From positions 1 through 64,000 of the forward strand of contig JBBQUW010000010.1 of assembly GCA_038212095.1 (NCBI GenBank): a stretch of 64,000 nucleotides of DNA, written 5' to 3'. Every line of letters begins with the position of its first letter. Positions within the stretch are counted from its first letter, which is position 1. The notes beneath the pieces were generated by a model. It was not told where the DNA came from. It did no database searches and worked only from the letters and a program-made list of their open reading frames with translations. Shown here one piece after another: positions 16,006 through 24,165 of the stretch. Made by a program: the position numbers and the translations under genes. The DNA is from JAICYJ01 sp038212095. GTDB taxonomy: Bacteria; Actinomycetota; Thermoleophilia; Gaiellales; JAICJC01.

Positions 16006-17027
16006 CCGAACTGCTCCATGAACCGCAGGTCGTTCTCCCACAGCATCCGGATGTCGGGGATCGCGTGGCGCAGAGCCGCGATCCGCTCCACGCCCATCCC
16101 CCACGCGTAGCCGGTCAGCCGCTCCGGGTCGTAGCCGGCAACGTGGTCGAACAGCGTCGGGTCGATCATTCCCGCGCCCAGGATCTCGACCCAGCCCTCA
16201 CCGCGGCAGACGCGGCAGGGGGAGCCGTCGCGGGCACAGTTGAAGCAGGACACGTCCACCTCGACCGATGGCTCGGTGAAGGGGAAGAAGTGCGGCCGCA
16301 GCCGCACCTCGCGGTCGGCGCCAAACAGCTCGCGGGCGAATGCCAGCAGCGTGCCCTTGAGGTGGGCCAGCGAGAGCCCCTCGTCCACCGCCAGTCCCTC
16401 GATCTGCGTGAACATCGCCGTGTGTGTGGCGTCCGGCGTATCGCGGCGGAAGCAGCGCCCCATCGTCGCCATGTAGACTGGCGGCGGCTGCGCCTCCATG
16501 GTGCGGATCTGCATCGGCGAGGTGTGCGTGCGAAGCACCAGCTCGGGCGAGATGTAGAAGGTGTCCGTCCACTGCCGCGAGGGATGGGTGATGGGCGTGT
16601 TCAGCGCGTCGAACGTGTGGTGGGTGGTCTCCACCTCGGGGCCGTCCGCGATCCGGTAGCCGAGGCCGACGAACACCTCCAGGATGTCACGCCCGGTCTG
16701 TTCGATCAGGTGAGAATGGCCGCGTCGCACCGGCTCGCCGGGCAGCGAGACGTCGATCCGGTCGCGCAGCAACCGTTCGTCCAGCTCGGCCGCAGACAGC
16801 TCCGCCTCGCGCGCGGCAAGCGCCGCCTCCAGCGACTGCCGCACCTGGTTCAGCGCCTTGCCGCGCGGCCCGCGCTGCTCGGGCGGCAGGCCGCCAAGCT
16901 CGCGCAGCGCCAGCACCAACGGCGCCCGCCGGCCCAGCAGGGCGATCCGTGCCTGCTCGAGCTGGCCGGTGTCTCGCGCGGCGGCGATCGCCGCCAGGCC
17001 CTCGCTGTTGACGGCGTCGGCATCCAT
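16002..17027 (-). CDS. pheS: Phenylalanine--tRNA ligase, alpha subunit
   Basis: 341 residues, the catalytic subunit. N-terminal coiled coil, then the class II core: motif 1/2 region (HPSRQWTDTFYI, LVLRTHTSPMQIRTM, GRCFRRDTPDATHTAMFTQI) and motif 3 (WGMGVERIAALRHAIPDIRM). A Cys-rich insert (CFNCARDGSPCRVCRGEGW) may bind zinc. The 4-base overlap with pheT couples the subunits. In most actinobacteria pheS follows a trmH-type gene directly; here a methyltransferase and a phosphoesterase lie between. Confidence 0.97.
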   Translation of the reverse strand: MDADAVNSEGLAAIAAARDTGQLEQARIALLGRRAPLVLALRELGGLPPEQRGPRGKALNQVRQSLEAALAAREAELSAAELDERLLRDRIDVSLPGEPVRRGHSHLIEQTGRDILEVFVGLGYRIADGPEVETTHHTFDALNTPITHPSRQWTDTFYISPELVLRTHTSPMQIRTMEAQPPPVYMATMGRCFRRDTPDATHTAMFTQIEGLAVDEGLSLAHLKGTLLAFARELFGADREVRLRPHFFPFTEPSVEVDVSCFNCARDGSPCRVCRGEGWVEILGAGMIDPTLFDHVAGYDPERLTGYAWGMGVERIAALRHAIPDIRMLWENDLRFMEQFG

Positions 17028-17074
17028 GAGCGGCCAAGTCTACCCGCGGCCGTACACGGTACGCTTCGCAGACG

Positions 17075-17812
17075 ATGGCCACGCTCCAGAGCACACCTGA
17101 CGCCTATGGCGCGCTCGGGGCGGACTACGACCGCTGGTGCCGGTCGGTCACCGAGGATATCGACTTCTACGTCGCCCTGGCGCTCGAATCGGGCGGTCCG
17201 GTGCTCGAGCTGGGCGTCGGCTCGGGGCGCATCGCTGTGCCGACCGCGATCGCCGGAGTGCCGGTGGTGGGCGTCGACCTCTCGATGGAGATGCTCGACC
17301 TGGCCTGGGCGCGCGCGCTGCCGCATGGGGTTGGGCTGGGGCTGGTACGGGCCGACATGAGAGCACTTCCCGACCTGGGCCGCTTCGCACTGGTGACGGT
17401 CCCGTTTCGCGCACTGCTGCATCTGCGCGACGACCAGGAGCGGATGGCGGTGCTGACCGCCGCCCGGGATCGGTTACTGCCGGGCGGACGGCTGGCGTTC
17501 GACGTCTTCCACCCCGACCGGATCGATATCGAGGAGACACATGGACGATGGCTGGAACGCGAGCCGGGCATCCAAGAGCGCGCCCTCTGGCGCCCTGAGG
17601 AGCGCAGCCTGACGCTGTCGGTGCGGACAGAGCACCGCCAATCGACTATGGAGCTCTGGTGGGTCGAGCCACGCAGATGGGCTGGCCTGCTCGCCCAGTG
17701 TGGATTCTCGACGATCGAGTCCTACGGCTGGTTCGATGGCCGTGCTTTGGCGGTCGGCAGTGCAGACTCGGTATGGGTCGCAGCAGCAACGGCGGCCGCG
17801 GCGCCTGGTTGA
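17075..17812 (+). CDS. SAM-dependent class I methyltransferase
   Basis: 245 residues. SAM-binding motif I VLELGVGSGRIAVPTAIAG at about residue 45 with the acidic end of strand 2 in VVGVDLSMEML; later LVTVPFRALLHL corresponds to motif IV. Substrate unknown; the short C-terminal sheet resembles small-molecule methyltransferases. It is transcribed against its neighbours, and its last 167 bases overlap the tail of the convergent phosphoesterase gene. TACGCT 9 nt before the ATG may be its -10 box. Confidence 0.85.
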   Translation: MATLQSTPDAYGALGADYDRWCRSVTEDIDFYVALALESGGPVLELGVGSGRIAVPTAIAGVPVVGVDLSMEMLDLAWARALPHGVGLGLVRADMRALPDLGRFALVTVPFRALLHLRDDQERMAVLTAARDRLLPGGRLAFDVFHPDRIDIEETHGRWLEREPGIQERALWRPEERSLTLSVRTEHRQSTMELWWVEPRRWAGLLAQCGFSTIESYGWFDGRALAVGSADSVWVAAATAAAAPG

Positions 17813-19160
17813 AGTTGAACTCCGCGAACAGGTTGCCCAACTGGCTGGCGTTCTCCCGCACGCTGGGCCGCGAGTCGGGCCGGCCGTCGCTGGCGGGGTC
17901 GATGCGGGCGCCGCCCAGGAAGTCGTCCTCGATGAACTTCAGGTATGCGTCGAAGCTGAGCGTCTGATGGTCGATCATGCCGCGCCGGGCGTAGGGGCTG
18001 ATCATCAGGCCGGGCACGCGCAGGCCGTAGCCCTGGCCGTCGACGTGCGGCGGCGCCACGTGGTCGTAGAAGCCGCCCCAGTCGTCCCAGCTGATGAAGA
18101 TCGCGGTCGAGTTCCAGTTCGGTGAGCGCATCACCGCGTTCACCAGCGTCGTCACCCACGCCTCGCCCACCAGCGGCGTGGCCGGCGGGTGTTCGCTGTT
18201 CTGGTAGCTGGGCACGACCCACGAGACGTTGGGCAGCGTGCCTGCGCGAGCGTCTGCAAAGAACCGTCCGGCCGGCTGCACGTTCCCCAGCTGGCCGTCC
18301 GCCCTGACGTCGGCGAACCTGGGCAGCGGGTTCCAGATGCTGGGCGTGACCGCGTTCTGCTGCTTGACCAGGCAGCTCATCGCGCCGGTCGGGCAGTCCG
18401 GCTGGAGGCCGCCGGAGACGTAGTAGCGCCAGCTGACGTTGTGCGTGTGCATCAGGTAGGTGAGATCTGTCCATGGGAAGAGCGGCTGGCCGCGCTGAAC
18501 GTGCGGCGGGATCGTGCGGTTGCTGGACGGCGTGCAGCTCATCGGGTCGCTGCCCGAGCTGCACTGGGCCGACCAGCCGGACACCATCGCCAGGTGCGAT
18601 GGCAGGCTCCAACCCAGGTTGGACGCGAACATGTGGTCCTGCAGCACGAAGTGGCGGGCGAAGGCCCAGTAGTTGGGGATGTCCGCGCCCGTGTGGTATC
18701 CCATCACGTCCGGCCGCTTGACGTTGATGATGCAGCGGGGATCGATCGCGGTATGCAGGCAGCCCGGCGTGCGCGCCTTCACCGCCTGCGCGACGAAGCC
18801 GTTCATCCGTCCGCCGGCGATATCCGAGACGGCGTTGATGGGCGAGTGCGGGCCGCCGCTGTCCACCTGCCCGAGGTCGTGGTAGGGCGGGACGCAGTGG
18901 CCGGAGGTGGGATCTGGCACGCACACAGTCGGGTGTCCGTGGCGCATCGGGATGCCGTCGGCGCCGGGGTACGTACCGAAGTAGTTGTCGAACGACCGGT
19001 TCTCCTGCATGATCACGATCACGTGCTGAATGCGGTGGATGGCCGCGGGCACCTGCACCGTTGGCGGCACGACTGCGGAGCTGCCACAGCCGCCGGCCAC
19101 CGCTGGGATGCATGACGCCAGCCCCGCCAGCAGGTAGCGCGTGATGATCGCCCGGGACAC
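17646..19160 (-). CDS. Secreted phosphoesterase, acid phosphatase / phospholipase C type
   Basis: 504 residues. Signal peptide with lipobox-like end (LASCIPAVAGGCGSS), then the AcpA/PLC-family hydrolase: HVIVIMQENRSFDNYFGTYP with the metal/nucleophile region near residue 55, HMFASNLGWSLPSHLAMVSG, and the metal-binding FISWDDWGGFYDHVAPP with ARRGMIDHQTLSFDAYL near the end. Likely frees phosphate from lipids or nucleotides outside the cell. The family usually ends just after FNFNQAPRPPLLL; here about 45 Arg-rich residues follow, encoded antisense to the methyltransferase, probably because the original stop was lost. Confidence 0.88.
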   Translation of the reverse strand: MSRAIITRYLLAGLASCIPAVAGGCGSSAVVPPTVQVPAAIHRIQHVIVIMQENRSFDNYFGTYPGADGIPMRHGHPTVCVPDPTSGHCVPPYHDLGQVDSGGPHSPINAVSDIAGGRMNGFVAQAVKARTPGCLHTAIDPRCIINVKRPDVMGYHTGADIPNYWAFARHFVLQDHMFASNLGWSLPSHLAMVSGWSAQCSSGSDPMSCTPSSNRTIPPHVQRGQPLFPWTDLTYLMHTHNVSWRYYVSGGLQPDCPTGAMSCLVKQQNAVTPSIWNPLPRFADVRADGQLGNVQPAGRFFADARAGTLPNVSWVVPSYQNSEHPPATPLVGEAWVTTLVNAVMRSPNWNSTAIFISWDDWGGFYDHVAPPHVDGQGYGLRVPGLMISPYARRGMIDHQTLSFDAYLKFIEDDFLGGARIDPASDGRPDSRPSVRENASQLGNLFAEFNFNQAPRPPLLLRPIPSLHCRPPKHGHRTSRRTRSSRIHTGRAGQPICVARPTRAP

Positions 19161-19204
19161 TGCTTACACGGTACGGCGACCAGGTTGGAGTTTCGTGGGT
19201 GCGC

Positions 19205-19960
19205 TCAGCCGGTGGCGCGCTGGCGCACGGCTTCGTACAGCGCCACGGTCGCCGCCGCGGCCGCGTTCAGCGACTCCGAGCCCTCGGCCTGCGGGATCGA
19301 GGCCGTCTCCTCGCAGGTGGCCACCACCTCGTCGGGCAGGCCGTGTCGCTCCGCTCCCACCACGAACACCGTCGGCTGCCGCAGGTCGAGCTCCCAGATC
19401 GAGCGGTCGGCGGTCGGCACCAGAGCCACTCGCCGCACGCCCTCGGGCGGCAGCGGTGCGTGCTCGATCGGCACCCGGAAGACGGCGCCCATCGAGGCTC
19501 GCACGCCCTTGCCGGAGAGCGGGTCGGAGCAGCCCGGTGAGAGCGAGACGAATGCCGGGCCGAGCGCGCCGGCCGCACGCACCACCGTGCCGACGTTGCC
19601 CGGATCGATCACGCGGTGCAGGTGGACGCCCAGGTCGCCTCCCGCACGAGGCGGCAGGCTATCGATGCGGTAGACCGAGATCACGCGAGCGGGATGACCG
19701 AGCGTGCCCAACTCGGCCATCAGCGGATCGCTGACCACCTGCACGGGACCGCCGCGGGCAAGACGAGCACGCAGACCATCTTCGATCGGGCGGTCGGCGG
19801 CCACGAACGTCTCGACAGGCAACACGCCGCAGGCAAGCGCCTCGGCGACGATGTCCTCACCCTCGGCCAGGAACAGACCCACGGTCAGCCGGTTGCGCTT
19901 GGTCTGCAGCTTGCGCGCAGCCTTCAGCCGCGCGTTCGATCGCGCCGTGATCGGTTCCAC
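19205..19960 (-). CDS. TrmH/SpoU-family RNA 2'-O-methyltransferase
   Basis: 251 residues. N-terminal substrate-binding domain (SNARLKAARKLQTKRNR, LFLAEGEDIVAEAL) typical of rRNA methyltransferases of the RlmB/TsnR kind, then the knotted SPOUT catalytic domain with motif 1 IDPGNVGTVVRAAGALG, motif 2 FVVGAERHGLP and motif 3 IPQAEGSESLNAAAAATVAL. Uses SAM to methylate a ribose in RNA, probably 23S rRNA. It follows rplT by 27 bases, in line with the usual infC-rpmI-rplT-trmH order. Confidence 0.92.
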   Translation of the reverse strand: MEPITARSNARLKAARKLQTKRNRLTVGLFLAEGEDIVAEALACGVLPVETFVAADRPIEDGLRARLARGGPVQVVSDPLMAELGTLGHPARVISVYRIDSLPPRAGGDLGVHLHRVIDPGNVGTVVRAAGALGPAFVSLSPGCSDPLSGKGVRASMGAVFRVPIEHAPLPPEGVRRVALVPTADRSIWELDLRQPTVFVVGAERHGLPDEVVATCEETASIPQAEGSESLNAAAAATVALYEAVRQRATG

Positions 19961-19987
19961 TGCCTCTGTCCTCTCGGCCGGTCGGCT

Positions 19988-20353
19988 CTACTTGGCCGCG
20001 GCCAGCGCGGTCTTCGCCGCTTCGGCCAGCGCCGTGAACGCCTCAGGATCGGCGACAGCGATGTCGGCCAGCACCTTGCGGTCGAGCTCGATCTCGGCCA
20101 GCTTCAGTCCATGGATCAGCTGGTTGTAGGACAGCCCGTTCAGGCGGGCGCCGGCATTGATGCGGATGATCCACAGACGACGGAAGTCGCGCTTGCGGGT
20201 CCGCCGATCGCGGTAGGCGTAGGTGAGCGACTTCATCACCTGTTCCTTGGCCCGCTTGTAGGTGTTCTTCTTCAGGCCGCGGTACCCCTTGGCCTGCTCC
20301 AGCATCTCTCGACGCTTCTTCTTTGCATGAACGCTGCGCTTGACGCGTGCCAT
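19988..20353 (-). CDS. rplT: Ribosomal protein L20
   Basis: 121 residues, the standard length. Basic N-terminal tail (MARVKRSVHAKKKRREMLEQ) and the conserved globular part (AYRDRRTRKRDFRRLWIIRI, GLSYNQLIHGLKLAEIELDR). Binds 23S rRNA early in 50S assembly and in many bacteria represses its own operon by binding the leader mRNA. Strong ribosome-binding site AGGAGGAG before the ATG. Eight bases after rpmI. Confidence 0.98.
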   Translation of the reverse strand: MARVKRSVHAKKKRREMLEQAKGYRGLKKNTYKRAKEQVMKSLTYAYRDRRTRKRDFRRLWIIRINAGARLNGLSYNQLIHGLKLAEIELDRKVLADIAVADPEAFTALAEAAKTALAAAK

Positions 20354-20361
20354 CGCTCCTC

Positions 20362-20559
20362 CTACCTCTTGCCCAGGAGGCGCAGCGCCTCACGGTTGTC
20401 AGCCGGCGCCAGGCCGGTGTCGCGGCGCTTGAAGCGGCGACGCTTGGCGCTCTTGTGCTCCAGCAGATGCGACTTGAAGGCGCGACGGCGCAGCAGCTTG
20501 CCGCCGGCCGACAGTCGCAGCCGCTTCTTGGCGGCCGATTTCGTCTTCATCTTTGGCAT
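20362..20559 (-). CDS. rpmI: Ribosomal protein L35
   Basis: 65 residues, very basic: MPKMKTKSAAKKRLRLSAGG, then HLLEHKSAKRRRFKRR and a C-terminal ALRLLGKR. A 50S protein. Ribosome-binding site AGGAG lies before the ATG, ten bases after the infC stop. Middle gene of infC-rpmI-rplT. Confidence 0.98.
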   Translation of the reverse strand: MPKMKTKSAAKKRLRLSAGGKLLRRRAFKSHLLEHKSAKRRRFKRRDTGLAPADNREALRLLGKR

Positions 20560-20568
20560 CGGTGTCTC

Positions 20569-21501
20569 CTACTTCTCGCCGTCGGCGGGCTTGGCCGCCG
20601 TCTCGGTGTCGCTCGCGGTGGCGCTCTTTGCGGTGCTCTTGGTGGTGGTCGTCTTCTTCGTGCTCTTCGCTGCTGCCGGTTTCGCGGCGGCGGGTTTGGT
20701 CGCCGGCTTCTTTGCCGCCGGCTTGGCGGCGGGCTTCGCAGCCGCAACTGCGACAGTGGGCTCGGCCTCCGGCGCGGACTCGACGACCGGCTCGGGCGCC
20801 ACGACGGCCGGCTCCGGCTCGGGATCCGCCGCCGCCGCTGGTGCCGGCTCGCTCTCGGGCGCCGTCGCCGGTGCCGCCGCAACGGGCGCGGGCTGGGCTT
20901 CGTGCGTAGGCTGTTCGGGAATCGGCGATCCGTCGGCGGCCACCTGCGCCGTCACCACGTTCTTGTGGGGCGCGAGCATCATCACCATGTTGCGGCCGTC
21001 CTGCAGCGGTGCAGACTCGACGACGCCCAACTCCTGCACCTCGTCGGCCAACCGCAGCAGCAACACGCGGCCACGGTCGGGATGCGTCATCTCCCGTCCC
21101 CGGAACATGATCGTCACCTTGACCTTGTCGCGGTTCTTGAGAAAGCGGACGACGTGCCCCTTCTTGGTGGCATAGTCGTGAGGATCGATCTTTGGTCGCA
21201 GCTTGATCTCTTTGATCGTGATGGTGGACTGGTGCTTGCGGGCGAGCTTCGCCTTCTGCTCCTGCTCGTACTTGTACTTCGAGTAGTCCATCACCCGGCA
21301 GACGGGCGGCTTCGCGTCCGGAGCCACCTCGACCAGGTCGAGGTTGGCGTCCCAGGCGTACTTCAGCGCCTCATCCGTGCTCTTGATGCCGATCTGCTCC
21401 CCGTCGGCGCCGATCAGGCGCACCTGTGGGACACGGATGGCGTCGTTGATGCGGGTGGTTGGCTCCGCCGGCCGTTGGTCGAACCGTCGCCGCGGTCTCA
21501 A
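20569..21501 (-). CDS. infC: Translation initiation factor IF-3 with long C-terminal extension
   Basis: 310 residues from a TTG at 21501. IF3 N-domain (TTRINDAIRVPQVRLIG, SKYKYEQEQKAKLARK) and C-domain (IKLRPKIDPHDYATKKGHV, GREMTHPDRGRVLLLRL, MVMMLAPH) end near residue 190. About 120 more residues rich in Ala, Pro, Lys and Glu follow (repeats like AAKPAAKK), nearly doubling the protein. A frame-start ATG at 21573 lies inside the attenuator stem and is rejected. The TTG has no clear ribosome-binding site, but infC often uses rare starts for autocontrol. IF3 blocks early 50S joining and checks the initiator tRNA. Confidence 0.93.
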   Translation of the reverse strand: MRPRRRFDQRPAEPTTRINDAIRVPQVRLIGADGEQIGIKSTDEALKYAWDANLDLVEVAPDAKPPVCRVMDYSKYKYEQEQKAKLARKHQSTITIKEIKLRPKIDPHDYATKKGHVVRFLKNRDKVKVTIMFRGREMTHPDRGRVLLLRLADEVQELGVVESAPLQDGRNMVMMLAPHKNVVTAQVAADGSPIPEQPTHEAQPAPVAAAPATAPESEPAPAAAADPEPEPAVVAPEPVVESAPEAEPTVAVAAAKPAAKPAAKKPATKPAAAKPAAAKSTKKTTTTKSTAKSATASDTETAAKPADGEK

Positions 21502-21550
21502 GACGAGTGCCCAGTCACGATCTGTGTCAAGCCCGGAGTCTCCCTCCGTC

Positions 21551-21586
21551 GAAAACAGAAAAACGGGCGCCACATGGGCACCCGTT
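21551..21586 (-). terminator. Attenuator-like hairpin in the infC leader
   Basis: On the minus strand, arms AACGGGTGCC and GGCGCCCGTT (10 pairs, one G-U) close a 5-nt loop and are followed by TTTTTCTGTTTTC, a run typical of intrinsic terminators. It sits about 100 nt after the probable promoter and 50 nt before the infC start, so it would stop transcription of infC-rpmI-rplT unless relieved. Confidence 0.75.
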
Positions 21587-21691
21587 CTCGCACTCCCAGA
21601 TCGGAAGCGACCGCCAAACTGCTCGGTTGAACCCGGCTCACGCGTTGCGCGGCGGGTGAGAAGCGGGAAGCCTCTGCTTTGCCAGGGTGCG

Positions 21692-21697
21692 AGTATA
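21692..21697 (-). promoter_or_regulatory. Probable -10 box of the infC operon
   Basis: TATACT on the minus strand, one base from consensus. No good -35 is seen at the usual distance. It would give a leader of about 185 nt holding the attenuator at 21551-21586. The rest of the 21587-21691 leader shows no other structure I can defend. Confidence 0.55.
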
Positions 21698-21799
21698 GCC
21701 CATGGGACGTGGACCCCTCCGCATCCGCTGTTGTCGCAACTGTCACGGTCGCGTCACGATCGCGGCCACGGCCCTTGACCTGGGAAGGATACGTGCGCA

Positions 21800-22459
21800 A
21801 TGATCGCGGTCGTGTTCAATGACCGAGCCCAAGCTGGGGCAGGTCTGGCGGCGGCACTGCCCGATCTGCGCATGAAGTCGAACGTCACCGTGATCGGGCT
21901 TGCCCGGGGCGGCGTGGAGGTCGCGTACGAGACGGCGCACCTGCTGCGGCTACCGCTGGACGTGTTGTGCGTCCGCAAGGTCAGCATGCCGGGGTATGCC
22001 GAGCTGGCGATGGGCGCGGTGGCGCCACAGGGCGAGCGGTTCACCAACCGCCGCATCGCCTCGCTGCTGACCACCCGCCAGATCGAGGAGGCGTATGACT
22101 CGGCGATGGTCGAGGCGCGGGCGATGGACGACCGTCTCCGCGCCGGCCTTCCCCTCAACCTGGTCGGCCGCGTCGCGCTGATCATCGATGATGGCGCGGC
22201 CACCGGCGCATCGGTGCGGGCCGCGATCGCCGCCGTCCGCAACGCCGGCGCGCGCCAGATGATCGTGGCACTTCCGGTGTTGCCACGGCCGGCAGCCGAG
22301 CGGCTGGCACGCGAGTGCGACCGGCTGGTCACGCTGCGCGCACCTCAGCGGTTCCAGTCGGTCGGCCAGTTCTATCAGGACTTCCAGCCCGTGCCCGAGG
22401 ACCGTGTGCGCGAGCTGTTGGCGGCGGCCCAGCCGGCCGCCGAGCAGCAGCCGGTGTGA
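21800..22459 (+). CDS. Phosphoribosyltransferase-fold protein
   Basis: 219 residues with a type I PRT fold: the PRPP-binding loop is VALIIDDGAATGASVRAAIA (acidic pair then ATGAS), and an early flexible-loop region reads GLARGGVEVAYETAHLL. Proteins of this size and pattern are often called phosphoribosyl transferases of unknown substrate and need not make nucleotides. Preceded by GGGAAGGA as ribosome-binding site. Its stop overlaps the GTG start of a small membrane protein. Confidence 0.88.
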   Translation: MIAVVFNDRAQAGAGLAAALPDLRMKSNVTVIGLARGGVEVAYETAHLLRLPLDVLCVRKVSMPGYAELAMGAVAPQGERFTNRRIASLLTTRQIEEAYDSAMVEARAMDDRLRAGLPLNLVGRVALIIDDGAATGASVRAAIAAVRNAGARQMIVALPVLPRPAAERLARECDRLVTLRAPQRFQSVGQFYQDFQPVPEDRVRELLAAAQPAAEQQPV

Positions 22460-22740
22460 TCGCCCGCAGACCGTTCGCGGCCTGGGCGGTCGTGGGGTTC
22501 GTGCTCGGCCTCGCCGCGACGCCGCTGTTTGTGATTGCGCTGCCGCTCGCGGTGGTTGCGATCGTCGTGGTGGCTCGCCGGGCACACGAACCCGACGACC
22601 TGCTGGGCGCCGTGTGTGGAGTCGGACTGGTTTTGTTGCTGTCGTCGACCGCCACGGTGCGTCTGGCCGGCTTCGCCGCGCTGGTGGGCGGCCTCGCGTT
22701 GCACGCGCTGATCGGCCGGCTGGGCGGCCCGGCCCCCTGA
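22456..22740 (+). CDS. Small membrane protein
   Basis: 94 residues from a GTG in the GTGA overlap with the PRT gene. Three or four hydrophobic stretches (WAVVGFVLGLAATPLFVIAL, LAVVAIVVVARRA, AVCGVGLVLLLS, LAGFAALVGGLALHALIG) make it an integral membrane protein. Translational coupling suggests it works with the phosphoribosyltransferase-like protein. No family recognised. Confidence 0.7.
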   Translation: MIARRPFAAWAVVGFVLGLAATPLFVIALPLAVVAIVVVARRAHEPDDLLGAVCGVGLVLLLSSTATVRLAGFAALVGGLALHALIGRLGGPAP

Positions 22741-22744
22741 CCGT

Positions 22745-23563
22745 TCAGGCCAGGCCGAGCAGCTCCCGCGCCGCCGCCGGCGTTGCCGGGCGTCGGCCGG
22801 CCAGCGCCGCGATCGCAGCCACCCGCTCCACCAGCGCGGCGTTCGATGGCGCCGGCACCCCCGCGTCGGCCTCGACCTGATCCTCGAACCCGCAGCGCAC
22901 GTGGCCGCCGCAGGCGATCGCTGCCGTCACGACCGGCAGGAAGCTGCGGCCGATCCCGGTCGCCGTCCAGGTGGAGCCGGCCGGCAGCCGGTCGCTGAGG
23001 TCGACCACGTTGCGCGGGGTGCCGGCCGCGCCGCCGGGCACGCCCAGCACCAGATCGTAGTGCTGGGGCCCATCGAGCGGCGCCTTCGCGATCAGCCAGG
23101 CCGCGTTGTCCAGGTGGCCGAGGTCGAAGATCTCGAGCTCGGACCGCACCCCGGCCGCGATCTGGGCGCGTGCAAACGCGAGCATCAACGGCGCAGGATT
23201 CTCGAACACTCCCTGGCCGAAGTTGACGCTGCCGCACGTCAGCGTGGCCATATCCGGCGCGGCGGCCAGCGAGCCCAGCCGTTCCTCCGCCGACATGCCG
23301 ATCGCGCCGCCGGTGGACACCTGGACGATCATCTCCGGCACCTGGTCTCGGATCTCGTCCACGATGATCCGATAGCGCTCGCCGTCCTGCGTAGGCGTGC
23401 CGTCGTCCCAGCGCGCATGCACGTGCACCATCCGCGCGCCTGCGTCGAACGCCCGCCGCGTCTCGGCCGCGATCTCACCTGGGGTGTGGGGCACCGCCGG
23501 GTTATGGCTGCGCGTCGTCTCCGCCCCGCAGGGCGCGACGGTGATGATCAGGTCGTCAGACAC
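22745..23563 (-). CDS. kce: Beta-keto acid cleavage enzyme (Kce / BKACE family)
   Basis: 272 residues of the DUF849/BKACE family. These zinc enzymes join a beta-keto acid with acetyl-CoA and cleave to acetoacetate plus a CoA ester; Kce acts on 3-keto-5-aminohexanoate in lysine fermentation. Zinc ligands are visible as MVHVHAR (two His) near residue 45 and a late Glu in CGFEDQVEAD. The TIM-barrel strands VQVSTGG, TCGSVNFG, ELEIFDLGHL and LVLGVPGG fit. The family has many substrates, so lysine is not certain. It is 17 bases downstream of kal. Confidence 0.88.
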   Translation of the reverse strand: MSDDLIITVAPCGAETTRSHNPAVPHTPGEIAAETRRAFDAGARMVHVHARWDDGTPTQDGERYRIIVDEIRDQVPEMIVQVSTGGAIGMSAEERLGSLAAAPDMATLTCGSVNFGQGVFENPAPLMLAFARAQIAAGVRSELEIFDLGHLDNAAWLIAKAPLDGPQHYDLVLGVPGGAAGTPRNVVDLSDRLPAGSTWTATGIGRSFLPVVTAAIACGGHVRCGFEDQVEADAGVPAPSNAALVERVAAIAALAGRRPATPAAARELLGLA

Positions 23564-23580
23564 GGCGTCGCGCGCGGCCG

Positions 23581-23991
23581 CTACGCCCCGTGGCCGCCGG
23601 GGCCACGGTGGAACTCGCGCTTGACCACATACGTGCCGCGGGCCCGGGTCACCAGCACCGGCGGCTCGAGCAGATCAGCGGCCGACTCGTTGACGTCCCC
23701 GCGGGCGGTGATCTCCTTCCACAGCTCCAGATCGACCGTGCGGCTGGTGGTGCCCATGCGCACGATCGTGCCGCTCGCGCGCACGAAGTCGCCGGCGTGC
23801 ACCGGCGCCAGGAACTCCACCTTCTCGTAGCCGGCGAACAATCCCTCGTCGCCATCGGTGCGCACGGCCAGCTCGGTGACGATGTCACCGAAGATCTCGA
23901 GCCCGTGCGCTCCGTCGACGAGGTTGCCTCCATAGTGGGCATCCGCGGCCGACAACCGCACCCGCAGCTCGACCTTCAGTCCCTCGCTCAT
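23581..23991 (-). CDS. kal: 3-aminobutyryl-CoA ammonia-lyase-like hot-dog protein
   Basis: 136 residues from ATG 23991; the frame is open further up but the hot-dog fold begins here (VELRVRLSAADAHYGGNLVD). Central helix GLEIFGDIVTELAVRTDGDE and strand YEKVEFLAPVHAGDFVRASG match Kal, which removes ammonia from a beta-aminoacyl-CoA to give an enoyl-CoA. Directly followed by kce, the pairing found in lysine fermentation, but kamA/kamDE/kdd are absent nearby. A role on other beta-amino acids is therefore likely. Confidence 0.82.
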   Translation of the reverse strand: MSEGLKVELRVRLSAADAHYGGNLVDGAHGLEIFGDIVTELAVRTDGDEGLFAGYEKVEFLAPVHAGDFVRASGTIVRMGTTSRTVDLELWKEITARGDVNESAADLLEPPVLVTRARGTYVVKREFHRGPGGHGA

Positions 23992-24165
23992 GCGTTCCCC
24001 CGTCGAATCAGTTCCTGCGCCATCCATGCCGCCACCTGGGACGGCCCGGGCCCTGGCCCGAGGCCGGCATCGTATCCGAGCGCCGACCCGGCTGGTCACG
24101 GTCGATCTCGAAGGCGCGGCCAGGCCCGATCCCCCGCCCGGAGATAGCGGCCGAGGCCGGCCTGC

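Noticed and set aside
13399..16110. 903-residue open frame opposite pheT
   Set aside because: High-GC codon use leaves the antisense frame open; no motif, and pheT is certain.
21502..21573. ATG at 21573 as infC start
   Set aside because: It lies inside the attenuator stem, before the U-run; the added residues are unlike IF3.
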